A stretch of DNA of 64,000 bases from Bacteroides reticulotermitis JCM 10512 (GTDB taxonomy: Bacteria > Bacteroidota > Bacteroidia > Bacteroidales > Bacteroidaceae): contig NZ_BAIV01000008.1 of assembly GCF_000517545.1 (NCBI RefSeq), positions 1 through 64,000 of the forward strand. Direction: 5' to 3'. A program made the translations under genes and the position numbers. The notes under the pieces are model-generated. The model saw only the letters and a program-made list of their open reading frames with translations, did not search any database and had not been told where the DNA came from. Shown piece after piece: positions 41,922 to 49,015 of the stretch; position 1 is the first letter of the stretch, and every line of letters begins with the position of its first letter.

Positions 41922-42338
41922 CTAATCATCAGGTGTTATTATAGGTATATTCCCATTAAAAAACTGAGGTGGTATAGTAAGAACTCCTACTACATCCCCC
42001 AAATTAGCGGTGAAAGTAGAAATGAAAGAACGTATATAAGGGAACATTATCGCAGGCGCATTTGCAGTAAGAAATTTTTCTTTTATATCCTCTGTTATGT
42101 CCTCGCTGAGTTTAAATCTGCCTATAGCGCGCAAAGACAATGAAAAGTAACTTTCATTAGATACTACTATATCCATAACAATACTAAATGCATCTTTTTT
42201 TTTCTTGTTTAGGAGAATAGTAGGTTCGCATTCCACCTCAACATCAATTTGTTTTCCTCTAGGAGCCTTAGCTTCAAATAATACATTCACAATGTCGACG
42301 CCGTAAAAAGAGAGCTTTGGTTGATTGCTTATTTCCAT
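41922..42338 (-). CDS. SecB-like chaperone, third gene of a toxin-antitoxin-chaperone-like operon
   Basis: The 138-residue protein shows the SecB signature at residues 93-103 (NAPAIMFPYIR), followed by SFISTFTANLGD and IPPQFFNGN, which parallel the FPYARETIS and P-x-NF elements of SecB. The N-terminal half (KQIDVEVECEP, FSIVMDIVVS) fits its beta-strands. Canonical SecB keeps secretory proteins unfolded; stand-alone SecB-like proteins in mobile DNA instead often protect an unstable antitoxin. The start overlaps the stop of the 84-residue gene by one base (TAATG), so the genes are translationally coupled. Position inside a prophage, last after two small genes, supports the second role. Confidence 0.75.
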   Translation of the reverse strand: MEISNQPKLSFYGVDIVNVLFEAKAPRGKQIDVEVECEPTILLNKKKKDAFSIVMDIVVSNESYFSLSLRAIGRFKLSEDITEDIKEKFLTANAPAIMFPYIRSFISTFTANLGDVVGVLTIPPQFFNGNIPIITPDD

Positions 42339-42592
42339 TATGAAGCGCTTAATAAATCTTCTGTTAAATAAATATTATTACGCATATTACTACTGTATCT
42401 TTCTTTATGCACAGTGTATTTTACTGAAAACCCATATGATAAAACATCCATTTGTGTATAGTTTTCCGTTTCACCAACAAAACTGGACAGTGATTTCGCC
42501 TTTCTTTTTATGATCCAGTCGGTCATGCTCTTTATTGTTTCATTTTCTAGAGCTTCATTGAGCTTATTCTCTAATATATTCAAATCCAACAT
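42338..42592 (-). CDS. Small protein, candidate antitoxin of a TAC-like operon
   Basis: The 84-residue protein is not recognised by family. It starts with an amphipathic helix-rich part (LDLNILENKLNEALENETIK) and ends in a more polar, aromatic stretch (MDVLSYGFSVKYTVHKE). The gene sits 11 bp after the ART-like gene and overlaps the SecB-like gene by one base. In known toxin-antitoxin-chaperone systems the middle gene encodes an antitoxin with a C-terminal chaperone-addiction tail. That role is inferred from order and size alone. Confidence 0.5.
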   Translation of the reverse strand: MLDLNILENKLNEALENETIKSMTDWIIKRKAKSLSSFVGETENYTQMDVLSYGFSVKYTVHKERYSSNMRNNIYLTEDLLSAS

Positions 42593-42603
42593 AACATCAA
42601 TTT

Positions 42604-43152
42604 TTAATTAGTTCTATATTCATCCTTAAAAGAGAAATTATTTATACAAGATAGCTTGTAAACTACTGCCTGAATTCTTTTTCGGTAAGGATACTTTTTT
42701 ATTAAGATGGAATCTCCTGTCGGCAAATCTTGAAATATTATACCATCTAATTCATCAGTCCATTTGGCTCTCTCATTTATATATTCGCAAATATCTTCAA
42801 CTGTTGCCTTCAATCCGGTCTTTATATAAATATGCTTTCCGACCTTATCTATTTGTGAACGATAAAAGTTATAGTGTTCCTCATTAAAAACGGTATTCAA
42901 GAAATTTCCAGTTTCTATATTTGCTTTATATATCTCAAAAGCGCCTGTGCATTTCTTGGAAGAATGTCCCCACATTATAGCGTCTTCCTCTTCCCCCCAA
43001 AAATAATAACCACGCCCGAGCCATGCATCAGCTCTTTTGCAAATAGTGGGTTGAGACAGTCTAAAACTTCTTTTTTCTTGGGTGTGATACATTAATCGTT
43101 CCAAATCAGTAAGTTGCATTAATATCAGACTTTTTAATTCTATTTTTAGCAC
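42604..43152 (-). CDS. ADP-ribosyltransferase-like protein, candidate toxin of a TAC-like operon
   Basis: The product has 182 residues, or 171 from the ATG at 43119. LMYHTQ (His at 23) is followed by LGRGYYFWGEEEDAIMWG (46-62), matching the His...Tyr-Tyr pattern of the ART fold as in DUF3990-like proteins (GkGFYlt...A..WA). RIQAVVYKL (159-167) would supply a third strand. Enzymes of this fold transfer ADP-ribose to protein, DNA or RNA. As first gene before a small protein and a SecB-like chaperone, it parallels the toxin of the CmdTAC anti-phage system. No sequence comparison could be run, so both the fold and the toxin role are provisional. Confidence 0.5.
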   Translation of the reverse strand: MLKIELKSLILMQLTDLERLMYHTQEKRSFRLSQPTICKRADAWLGRGYYFWGEEEDAIMWGHSSKKCTGAFEIYKANIETGNFLNTVFNEEHYNFYRSQIDKVGKHIYIKTGLKATVEDICEYINERAKWTDELDGIIFQDLPTGDSILIKKYPYRKRIQAVVYKLSCINNFSFKDEYRTN

Positions 43153-43544
43153 TCTCGCTACTGTCCCTGCGCCACAGAATCTATATGTGTCACAATGTCA
43201 CCTAGTAATAAAAAGGCGTTTATAAAATATAATCTTCTGATATTTCTCATAATCTACTTTTAATAGAAAGTTGCAATTAATACAAGAAAAACAAATTCAT
43301 TTCTAAAAATGTTCGTAATAATGGGCTTTATCTTTATTAAAACCTCAATTACCAAAGGTGTCATCCTTGGTTTCCGTGACAAATATAAGCACTTCTTTTA
43401 AAAAATGCGCATCATCTTCAGTAATTTATGCATTTTTTCTTGTATTTAGAGCGCAATAAGGAACAATAAGGGGAAATAGGGCGAAATAAACCACATCCAG
43501 CATGATCTTCATCAGCATGAAGAACCTCAGTTGCGAGTCCAGAA
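43153..43544. other. Intergenic region upstream of the TAC-like operon
   Basis: No gene is seen. A leftward -7 box (CAAATATA read on the plus strand, at about 43380) could start the operon with a long leader of about 220 nt. A 13-bp sequence, TCAGTTGCGAGTC, at 43527-43539 recurs at 44724-44736 on the other side of the next three genes. Confidence 0.4.
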
Positions 43545-43730
43545 TTATTTAGCAATAGTCACTTTATAACCACACTCTATCAGCACTTCGACTATTCGAC
43601 CGATAGACAACTCGCCTTTTCGAAACCTACGCTTAATTTCATTCGCCTGGAACCGATTGATTGAAGTTCCTGAATACCAGTTGCGACATGACACAAGTTC
43701 GCTGAATACGTTGAGAATCTTTTCATCCAT
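43545..43730 (-). CDS. Small hypothetical prophage protein, helix-turn-helix-like
   Basis: The 61-residue protein is unrecognised. INRFQANEIKRRFRKGELS and IGRIVEVLIECGYKVTI have the spacing of helices in a small DNA-binding protein. Its start overlaps the upstream stop by 8 bp, so it is the last gene of a three-gene leftward operon. Confidence 0.5.
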   Translation of the reverse strand: MDEKILNVFSELVSCRNWYSGTSINRFQANEIKRRFRKGELSIGRIVEVLIECGYKVTIAK

Positions 43731-44073
43731 TGCTTTTCTTTATTAAGAATTCACCGGCTTTACGCAACGCTTTGGCTAGTACTTCCGGCGTTGCTTCCTC
43801 GTCTAGTACAACAACGTCTTCCAAATCACTCGCATCCCCATCAAATGTGATTTTAGCGCTAAAACGAGGGTACTTGTTACGTCGTATCGTTTGCACACCG
43901 GCGGCATTGTAGACTTCAAAAACGGGCAACTTATTTCCATTCCTATCGCAGTCGCATATGGAATAATCCGGCAAGAACTCCTTATCAGAAGCAGAAGCGA
44001 TCGTTGATCCACATAAAGGGCATACTATCACCCACATTCCAGGCGATAGTTTTGTTTTCTCTGAAAATTTCAT
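43723..44073 (-). CDS. Hypothetical prophage protein with zinc-ribbon-like N-terminus
   Basis: The 116-residue protein is unrecognised. CPLCGSTIAS followed by SICDCD gives two Cys pairs that could bind zinc. The rest is acidic and probably alpha/beta (FSAKITFDGDASDLEDVVV). Middle gene of a leftward operon with 12 bp to the previous gene. Confidence 0.55.
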   Translation of the reverse strand: MKFSEKTKLSPGMWVIVCPLCGSTIASASDKEFLPDYSICDCDRNGNKLPVFEVYNAAGVQTIRRNKYPRFSAKITFDGDASDLEDVVVLDEEATPEVLAKALRKAGEFLIKKSNG

Positions 44074-44085
44074 AACTATATAATT

Positions 44086-44592
44086 TTAAAATAAAACAAT
44101 CTCGTTAACTGTATAATATCCTTCAAACCCTTGAGCTTTCAATTCAGACACTAACACGTTTTGGAAATTGAAATCAGATAACTGCTGAAATTCGTTTGAG
44201 ATAAGAGCTTTAATTAATTCTTCCTCTCTATCATTCAGGGCTTCGATTTCTTTATTCCACAATGCTATTTCTTTCTTTGTTTTAGCTGACGCAAGGAACG
44301 ATTTATAATCTGCTAGTTGTGCTCCTATTTGGGCGTTTACATAAGCGGAATAGGTATTTAGCATTCTGAAATTGGATGTCATATCGAAAAGATTGATCGC
44401 ATTGGACAATTCTACTACTTCGAGATCACATTCATAATTAATATCACCATCCTCAAAACGAATGTACTTATAAGCTTCAACGTATTTCATGTTGGAAGCA
44501 TAATACTTAAGTCCGTTAGGATTCTTCTCTACACCAGTATTGTTAAATTGGCGATCTTCTCTTGCTTTGGCGTTGTATCTATAAGCTTTCAT
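44086..44592 (-). CDS. Hypothetical prophage protein with weak ADP-ribosyltransferase-like features
   Basis: The 168-residue protein is unrecognised. KAYRYN at the start, LKYYASNMKYVEAYKY near residue 30 and GFEGYYTVNEIVLF at the end follow the R/H...Y...E spacing of ART-fold proteins, such as the Alt or ModA enzymes that phages use on host RNA polymerase. This is a pattern reading only. It is the first gene of a leftward operon with a good promoter 45 bp upstream. It could act on the host, exclude other phages, or be unrelated. Confidence 0.5.
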   Translation of the reverse strand: MKAYRYNAKAREDRQFNNTGVEKNPNGLKYYASNMKYVEAYKYIRFEDGDINYECDLEVVELSNAINLFDMTSNFRMLNTYSAYVNAQIGAQLADYKSFLASAKTKKEIALWNKEIEALNDREEELIKALISNEFQQLSDFNFQNVLVSELKAQGFEGYYTVNEIVLF

Positions 44593-44636
44593 ATCACATA
44601 CAGTTTTTAAGTGTGTCTCACTCTTTTATTATGCTA

Positions 44637-44667
44637 CAAATATAAGCATAATTACTTAATGTGCAAA
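44637..44667 (-). promoter_or_regulatory. Leftward promoter of the 44592-43545 operon
   Basis: Read on the plus strand, CAAATATA (44637-44644; TATATTTG on the minus strand) is followed 19 bp later by CAAA (44664-44667; TTTG). Both elements and their spacing match the Bacteroidetes consensus. Confidence 0.65.
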
Positions 44668-44863
44668 TTATATGCACATTTATTATATTGCAATTAACCT
44701 TAATTAACAACACCCGATATCCATCAGTTGCGAGTCGCAGAACCAGGATGATTGTTATTTAGAATGAGTATAAATTAGGCAATAGTTTAAGTCACATTAG
44801 GGGACATTAAAAGGAAATATAAAACATTAATTTCCAATGTATATATCGCAGATATTCAGCGTA

Positions 44864-44894
44864 TTGCATATTATGAAAAGACACTCTATCTTTG
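44864..44894 (+). promoter_or_regulatory. Promoter of candidate small RNA 1
   Basis: TTG at 44864-44866 and TATCTTTG at 44887-44894 are separated by 20 bp, matching the -33/-7 arrangement. Confidence 0.65.
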
Positions 44895-44900
44895 CATTGT

Positions 44901-45008
44901 AACAAGTGGAGTTGTTGACACAAAAATGGCTATTCCCCTTAAGTTTTTAAGGGATTGCAATAAGTTCAGAATCCGTAGCAGCTCCACCTGTTGCGGATTC
45001 TTTGTTTT
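44901..45008 (+). ncRNA. Candidate small RNA 1 (about 108 nt)
   Basis: Transcription should begin near 44901. The RNA would contain a short hairpin (CCCTTAA/TTAAGGG, 44936-44953). It ends in a 14-bp stem (AGAATCCGTAGCAG at 44968-44981 with CTGTTGCGGATTCT at 44988-45001, including G-U pairs) followed by TTTGTTTT. No start codon with a sensible reading frame lies inside. The promoter-to-terminator distance suits a trans-acting or prophage regulatory RNA. Target and function are unknown. Confidence 0.55.
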
Positions 45009-45462
45009 GTACGTAATCCCAAGCGGTATATAGTTTAAAAGAGCCGCAGAAAAATGGTTGAGCTGGGAGATTCACCTCGAACAAAGATATAATTCCGCTA
45101 GAGGGGCTAAATGCAAAAGCGGACGTGTAGGAGATGGTGGCGTTACACGGCAAGGTTGCGATAATGCGATTAAACGCCAAGCTGCAAAGATTATCATATT
45201 GCAGCCGTTTGAAAGGGGGTCAGTTATACTGAATGTTACAAACGTTGAATCTCTAAGTAGTTTAACCACTACAAAGGAGATTCTACATCCGTGGAGATCG
45301 TTGCCTGAATATTTAAACAATATGATTAAACAAGTTTATTTAAAAGAATAAATATATTAATTCAATACAATAGAGGAATAAAAATGGAAAAAGCGAGGAT
45401 CCTATTAAAAGAGATAGAAAAGAGCTTTAATTAAAAACCTAAATTAAAGTCATACGAGTAAA
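45009..45462. other. Intergenic region without a supported gene
   Basis: Overlapping open frames on both strands (44947-45180 minus, 45058-45351 plus) contradict each other and lack start signals or known motifs. I see no reliable gene, repeat or promoter here. Confidence 0.4.
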
Positions 45463-45786
45463 TCACTCTTTTTCGAGCTCTTTAATAATCTCATTTAATG
45501 CTGTAATTTGCTCCATAGATGCTTCATAGGCCTTTTTATAATCTACCCCGGGAGCTTTCCTTGTCATACTAGATTCCCCTTTTATTAGCCAATCGAAATC
45601 CAGCTCAGGGAAGATTTCCGATATCTTCACCATGTGTGAATCAGTTAACCCTGTTCCTCGCTTTAAATTCGTAAGAAACCCTCTATAAAATCCGCACGCT
45701 TGTTCAAAGGCAAAACCGTTCTTGACCCTTCCGGAGTCAATGAGGTAATCGACGAATGTCATTAGTCTTTCAGATACAATTTCCAT
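45463..45786 (-). CDS. Phage repressor-like HTH protein (XRE type)
   Basis: The product has 107 residues. MTFVDYLIDSGRVKNGFAFE, GFLTNLKRGTG and MVKISEIFPELDFDWLIKGE follow the helix-turn-helix plus WLxxGE pattern of Bacteroidetes phage repressors. A short C-terminal coiled coil (QITALNEIIKELEKE) could dimerise it. The ATG at 45786 is preferred. A palindromic operator overlaps its own promoter, suggesting autoregulation. It probably keeps the lytic promoters at 47764, 48989 and 56768 silent. Confidence 0.8.
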   Translation of the reverse strand: MEIVSERLMTFVDYLIDSGRVKNGFAFEQACGFYRGFLTNLKRGTGLTDSHMVKISEIFPELDFDWLIKGESSMTRKAPGVDYKKAYEASMEQITALNEIIKELEKE

Positions 45787-45807
45787 AATTATGCAATAAG
45801 TTCGCAT

Positions 45808-45830
45808 CAAAAATAGCGTTTTGTCGCTAT
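45808..45830 (-). promoter_or_regulatory. Repressor promoter with overlapping palindromic operator
   Basis: The leftward -7 box reads CAAAAATA on the plus strand (45808-45815). It overlaps an inverted repeat ATAGCG-N6-CGCTAT (45813-45830). ATAGCG also occurs near 47288, 47738, 48952 and 56720, close to other prophage promoters. Confidence 0.55.
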
Positions 45831-45839
45831 ACTACCAAA

Positions 45840-45870
45840 AAAACGGGTAATTATCAGTAATTCCCGTTTT
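45840..45870. terminator. Terminator after the second recombinase gene
   Basis: AAAACGGG (45840-45847) pairs with CCCGTTTT (45863-45870), with an inner AATTA/TAATT helix. It lies just past the leftward recombinase stop and would end its transcript before the repressor promoter. Confidence 0.75.
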
Positions 45871-45883
45871 CTGTATGCTACTA

Positions 45884-46726
45884 TTATTTAAATGATCCGA
45901 AATACTTCATTATAGCATCAGGTATATCTCTGACACCGCAACAAATATACCCTTCTGTTTGGTTCACCGAAGAATGACCCATTAGTTTGCTAATCAAATA
46001 CAAGTCTGCACCACGAAGATACAAGTTAGTTGCAAAACTTCTCCTAGCAGTGTGGCTGCTTACGAATTCCCATCTCTCACCCTCGACGTATTCACCGGCC
46101 TGGTACAATTTGATCCGTTCATTTATGCCTACCTGTTTACAGATGGATCTGATCGTTGCGTTAAAGGTCGGAGATGATACTTCTTTGTCAATCATGAAGT
46201 ATTCTTCATTTTCCTTCAATAAGCGCTCGACCACTGGAGATAAAGGTATCTCCGCTCTAATATGTGTTTTCTGAGATACATACACTATCCGCTCGTCCTG
46301 TATGTTACCATGAGTAAAGTTGATGTAATCGGAATGCCTGGCGCCGGTTAGACATCCTAAAACAAACTGATTACGCACAAGTCTTTCGTTTCTCGTGCTA
46401 GGCTCGAATTTAATCAGCTTCTGAATCTCAGAATCATTCAAAAACGCATTTTCGCTCACATCATTTTTTAATGAGAGAATTGAAGCATATCCGCTTGGAA
46501 GATCAACTTCCTCATTGTATAGATTCAAAACAGCCTTGAACATAGCGCAATAGGTTCTAGAACTACTTCTTGATAACCGATCTACTAAAAACGAAGCAAA
46601 CCGGGATAACTTAGGCTTTGTTATGTTTGCAAATGTTAGTTCACAATCATTAGCCTCTCTGTATAGCCGTTCAATGCGGCCGGCATATTTAGGATATTTA
46701 TTTTCAAAAGCTTGTCTTAGTTCCAT
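45884..46726 (-). CDS. Second tyrosine-type site-specific recombinase
   Basis: The 280-residue protein is shorter than the integrase at 40623. Its catalytic set is canonical: Arg in LTGARHSDYI, HTARRSFAT (HxxR), MGHSSVNQTEGY (His and Tyr). The N-terminal arm-binding domain is missing. Such recombinases can act in phage integration, in DNA inversion (phase switching) or in resolving chromosomes. It is leftward, between the repressor and two small genes, in the lysogeny region. Why one prophage should carry two recombinases is discussed in the findings. Confidence 0.9.
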   Translation of the reverse strand: MELRQAFENKYPKYAGRIERLYREANDCELTFANITKPKLSRFASFLVDRLSRSSSRTYCAMFKAVLNLYNEEVDLPSGYASILSLKNDVSENAFLNDSEIQKLIKFEPSTRNERLVRNQFVLGCLTGARHSDYINFTHGNIQDERIVYVSQKTHIRAEIPLSPVVERLLKENEEYFMIDKEVSSPTFNATIRSICKQVGINERIKLYQAGEYVEGERWEFVSSHTARRSFATNLYLRGADLYLISKLMGHSSVNQTEGYICCGVRDIPDAIMKYFGSFK

Positions 46727-46744
46727 GATGCTATATTTTAAGGG

Positions 46745-46999
46745 CTATTTAGAAATACCTTTAACGTCAATTTCCATGACTGACTTAAACCAAAAAACTT
46801 GCTGAACCGCATGCAACTGAGAGGCCGTATGCAGGACTAAGCGGTTGCCGTTTTTAAGTTCTATGAAAAACGATGTTTTCCCGTTCTTCTTTTCTGTTAT
46901 GAAGCTTGAAATGGTTTTTGTTTCTACTCTCACAACCTTTGCGGATGCGGACAAGGAAAATATAAGCACGATTGTTAATAAAATAGTTTTCATAATCAT
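46745..46999 (-). CDS. Small exported prophage protein
   Basis: The 84-residue product has a clear signal peptide (KTILLTIVLIFSLSASAKV) and a mature part of about 63 residues (FFIELKNGNRLVLHTASQ). It is not recognised. A periplasmic or envelope protein expressed from a lysogen may affect superinfection, but that is only a suggestion. It lies 18 bp upstream of the recombinase gene in the same direction. An ATG at 46993 is an alternative start. Confidence 0.6.
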   Translation of the reverse strand: MIMKTILLTIVLIFSLSASAKVVRVETKTISSFITEKKNGKTSFFIELKNGNRLVLHTASQLHAVQQVFWFKSVMEIDVKGISK

Positions 47000-47054
47000 T
47001 TATTTATTATGCAGCCAGAAAGGGATGCTGGGTGATGAATAACTAATTCACTCG

Positions 47055-47252
47055 TTATTTTTGTGTGGTAAGATGTTTCTCGAAGATATCATTTGCGCAC
47101 TTCAATAGACCTTTGTCGGTTGGCCGATATTTTTTATTCGTTCTAAACTCTATGCATATCGCTAAAAGTAGTCTCTTAGAATTGCATCCCTTTCTTTCTA
47201 AAGAGGAAAGAATAAAACCTCTCCATTCCATAAATAAAACTTCTCTTTCCAT
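47055..47252 (-). CDS. Small hypothetical prophage protein
   Basis: The 65-residue protein is basic and rich in Cys and Lys (FILSSLERKGCNSKRLLL, GLLKCANDIFEKHL). No family is recognised. It shares direction and close spacing with the exported-protein gene. Confidence 0.4.
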   Translation of the reverse strand: MEREVLFMEWRGFILSSLERKGCNSKRLLLAICIEFRTNKKYRPTDKGLLKCANDIFEKHLTTQK

Positions 47253-47316
47253 AATGCTATAAATTAAATTGTTTATAATTCAAATTCATAGCGCACTAAA
47301 AAATGATAAGTGAAAT

Positions 47317-47348
47317 TTTGGTGAAGTAAACGAAAGGAAGTATCTTTG
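47317..47348 (+). promoter_or_regulatory. Promoter of candidate small RNA 2
   Basis: TTTG (47317-47320) and TATCTTTG (47341-47348) are spaced by 20 bp. An ATAGCG half-site lies just upstream (47288-47293). Confidence 0.65.
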
Positions 47349-47354
47349 ACCTGT

Positions 47355-47434
47355 TACGTGGGAAAGAACTCGTTTCTTTTCAACTTCACGCCCCGATCAG
47401 TTATTGCAAGTAACCGGTTGGGGCTTTTCTTTTT
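47355..47434 (+). ncRNA. Candidate small RNA 2 (about 80 nt)
   Basis: From the predicted start near 47355 the RNA would run to a strong terminator. GCCCCGATC (47390-47398) pairs with GGTTGGGGC (47416-47424), with an inner GTTA/TAAC helix, followed by TTTTCTTTTT. No coding frame fits. It is rightward, opposite to the genes before it and about 370 bp before the small terminase gene. Function is unknown. Confidence 0.55.
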
Positions 47435-47763
47435 CAATATCTAAAGTACGCTTTGTAAGTCCGATCATTTTAGCTCTTTCTTACACTACAAATATACGAA
47501 TAAAATTCTAATATACAATGATTTAAGTGATTTATTTTCAAATAAATATATAATATAAAACACGATAGATCAGGTATGAAAGACAGTATGAGAAAAATAT
47601 AGCCCATAACATTAATAGAGGCTCACTCGATGCGATTAATCAACTAGAGAAGCAAAGAGTTGACAATATATCAGCGACTCAAAGAGAGGTTGAATATCCT
47701 AATAGAAAGCCTATCAAAACAATATGTTATAAAACACATAGCGCATAATAAGTAGATAATCGC

Positions 47764-47771
47764 TATATTTG
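47764..47771 (+). promoter_or_regulatory. Promoter of the small-terminase-like gene
   Basis: TATATTTG lies within TAATCGCTATATTTGCGAA (47758-47776), a 19-bp sequence found again at 56761-56779. CGCTAT overlaps the -7 box and ATAGCG lies at 47738-47743, as expected if the repressor binds here. Confidence 0.6.
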
Positions 47772-47801
47772 CGAATAAGTAAACACATAACACTTAACGA
47801 A

Positions 47802-48269
47802 ATGGCAGCAAACACAACGCAATTATTAATGAAGGAATTCAAAGTAACAGCACAAGATGTATACTTTGCTACTTTGGTGGCTAACGACATACCGCAAAAT
47901 GAAGCCTACTTAGCCATATACAAGAATCTAACAACGAATGTAACCGGAGCGTGCAATATGATGCTGAGGAAAAACCCGCAGATAACAACGCTTATCCAAA
48001 GTTTGAAATACAAGCAAGGATTAAACCCAGAAAATACTGATGATATGGATGATTCGTCTTTGAATAACTACAAGGATAAAGATTATATTCTAAGAAAGCT
48101 AGCTACACTAGAGGAAAATTCTTACGGTAAGGACAAAAAAGACATTTTGATTGCTATCGCTGACCTCCAGAAGATGAAGAACGATGATAACAAAGCGGAG
48201 GAAGAGCGAATACACTTCTATCTGCCTATAACTTGCGATAGATGCCCACATCGAGGAGTCAAACAGTAA
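47802..48269 (+). CDS. Probable terminase small subunit
   Basis: The product has 155 residues. LVANDIPQNEAYLAIYKN and NVTGACNMMLRKNPQITTLI resemble the DNA-binding region of phage small terminase proteins that recognise the packaging site. A Cys cluster (CDRCPHRG) is at the C-terminus. The large subunit is not next to it but 7 kb away on the opposite strand, which is unusual. The ATG at 47802 fits the promoter; an earlier in-frame start would lie inside the promoter. Confidence 0.6.
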   Translation: MAANTTQLLMKEFKVTAQDVYFATLVANDIPQNEAYLAIYKNLTTNVTGACNMMLRKNPQITTLIQSLKYKQGLNPENTDDMDDSSLNNYKDKDYILRKLATLEENSYGKDKKDILIAIADLQKMKNDDNKAEEERIHFYLPITCDRCPHRGVKQ

Positions 48270-48558
48270 ATATTACATACATTAAGCGGTTGCACGCCTT
48301 ACAAGCCTTGTAGGATGGTTTTTGATTAATATTATAAGTATAATATAAACATTTACGACTCTATTTTGAAGACGGGTACCCCCCCCTCTTGAATAGTGGT
48401 CGAGCCGGACCTATCGGTCAATCTCTAGATTTTTTTTATTTTTTTTCTTGATCATCTTTTCATCTTGCATTATTAACTGCCATTAACTACAAAAATGGTA
48501 TAAATCATCTTATAATGCTTGAAAATTCCTGTATTGTGTAGTTTATATGTATACTTGA

Positions 48559-48840
48559 TGTATGATTAGTGTATGAAAAGAAGGTATATCATACATGAAT
48601 AATATGCTGTATAATAGATGATTATATTTTTAGTGTATGAATGTATGGTGTTTCTTATGTATTTTTGCGAGCATATATTTTTCTATATTTTATAAAAGAG
48701 TTTTCTTGAAATATCATACATATCATACACTATTTTACTATACATCTGTATATCAGAGTATTAAACGTGTATGATTCAGTGTATGATCTTGTATAGCATT
48801 TCCGTAAAGTGCTGTTTCATAGGTTTATATCAGTGTATGA
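48559..48840. repeat. Iteron array TGTATGA/TCATACA, candidate phage replication origin
   Basis: At least nine copies of TGTATGA or its complement lie in 280 bp: 48559, 48570, 48589, 48634, 48714, 48723, 48768, 48780 and 48834, with a TGTATGG variant at 48642. Five forward copies extend to GTGTATGA. They occur in both orientations in very AT-rich DNA directly upstream of the primase-helicase gene. This is the layout of iteron-type origins bound by an initiator. Confidence 0.6.
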
Positions 48841-48988
48841 TGGGCTTTTTTATGCATATATTGATTATTTAGTATAAGTATCACAATATCAGGATATTAT
48901 CCCTAGTATTGAAGTCATTCATTTATTGCACACATGTATGTAATCGCACAAATAGCGTTATTCATGTTGATATTATTAATATAATCGT

Positions 48989-48996
48989 TATATTTG
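48989..48996 (+). promoter_or_regulatory. Promoter of the primase-helicase gene
   Basis: TATATTTG ends 19 bp before the ATG at 49016. CGTTAT overlaps it and ATAGCG lies at 48952-48957, a degenerate version of the sites at other prophage promoters. Confidence 0.55.
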
Positions 48997-49015
48997 CAAT
49001 GAAATACTTTTCATT

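Larger units (their letters stand above)
48270..49015. other. Intergenic region with candidate origin and primase promoter
   Basis: No gene is seen. It contains a run of eight C at about 48379-48386, a very AT-rich stretch, the TGTATGA iterons (48559-48840) and the primase promoter. Confidence 0.6.

Noticed and set aside
44947..45351. Opposed small reading frames at 44947-45180 (minus) and 45058-45351 (plus)
   Set aside because: They overlap each other, lack start signals and known motifs, and the first lies over the terminator stem of small RNA 1.
48373..48386. GGGTA followed by eight C considered as a cos or packaging site
   Set aside because: It lies near the small terminase gene, but I see no cohesive-end symmetry or repeated terminase-binding sites, so the idea has no further support.
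48559..48840. Iteron region considered as a CRISPR array
   Set aside because: The repeats are only 7-8 bp, in both orientations and with irregular spacing. No CRISPR array or cas gene is seen anywhere in the window.
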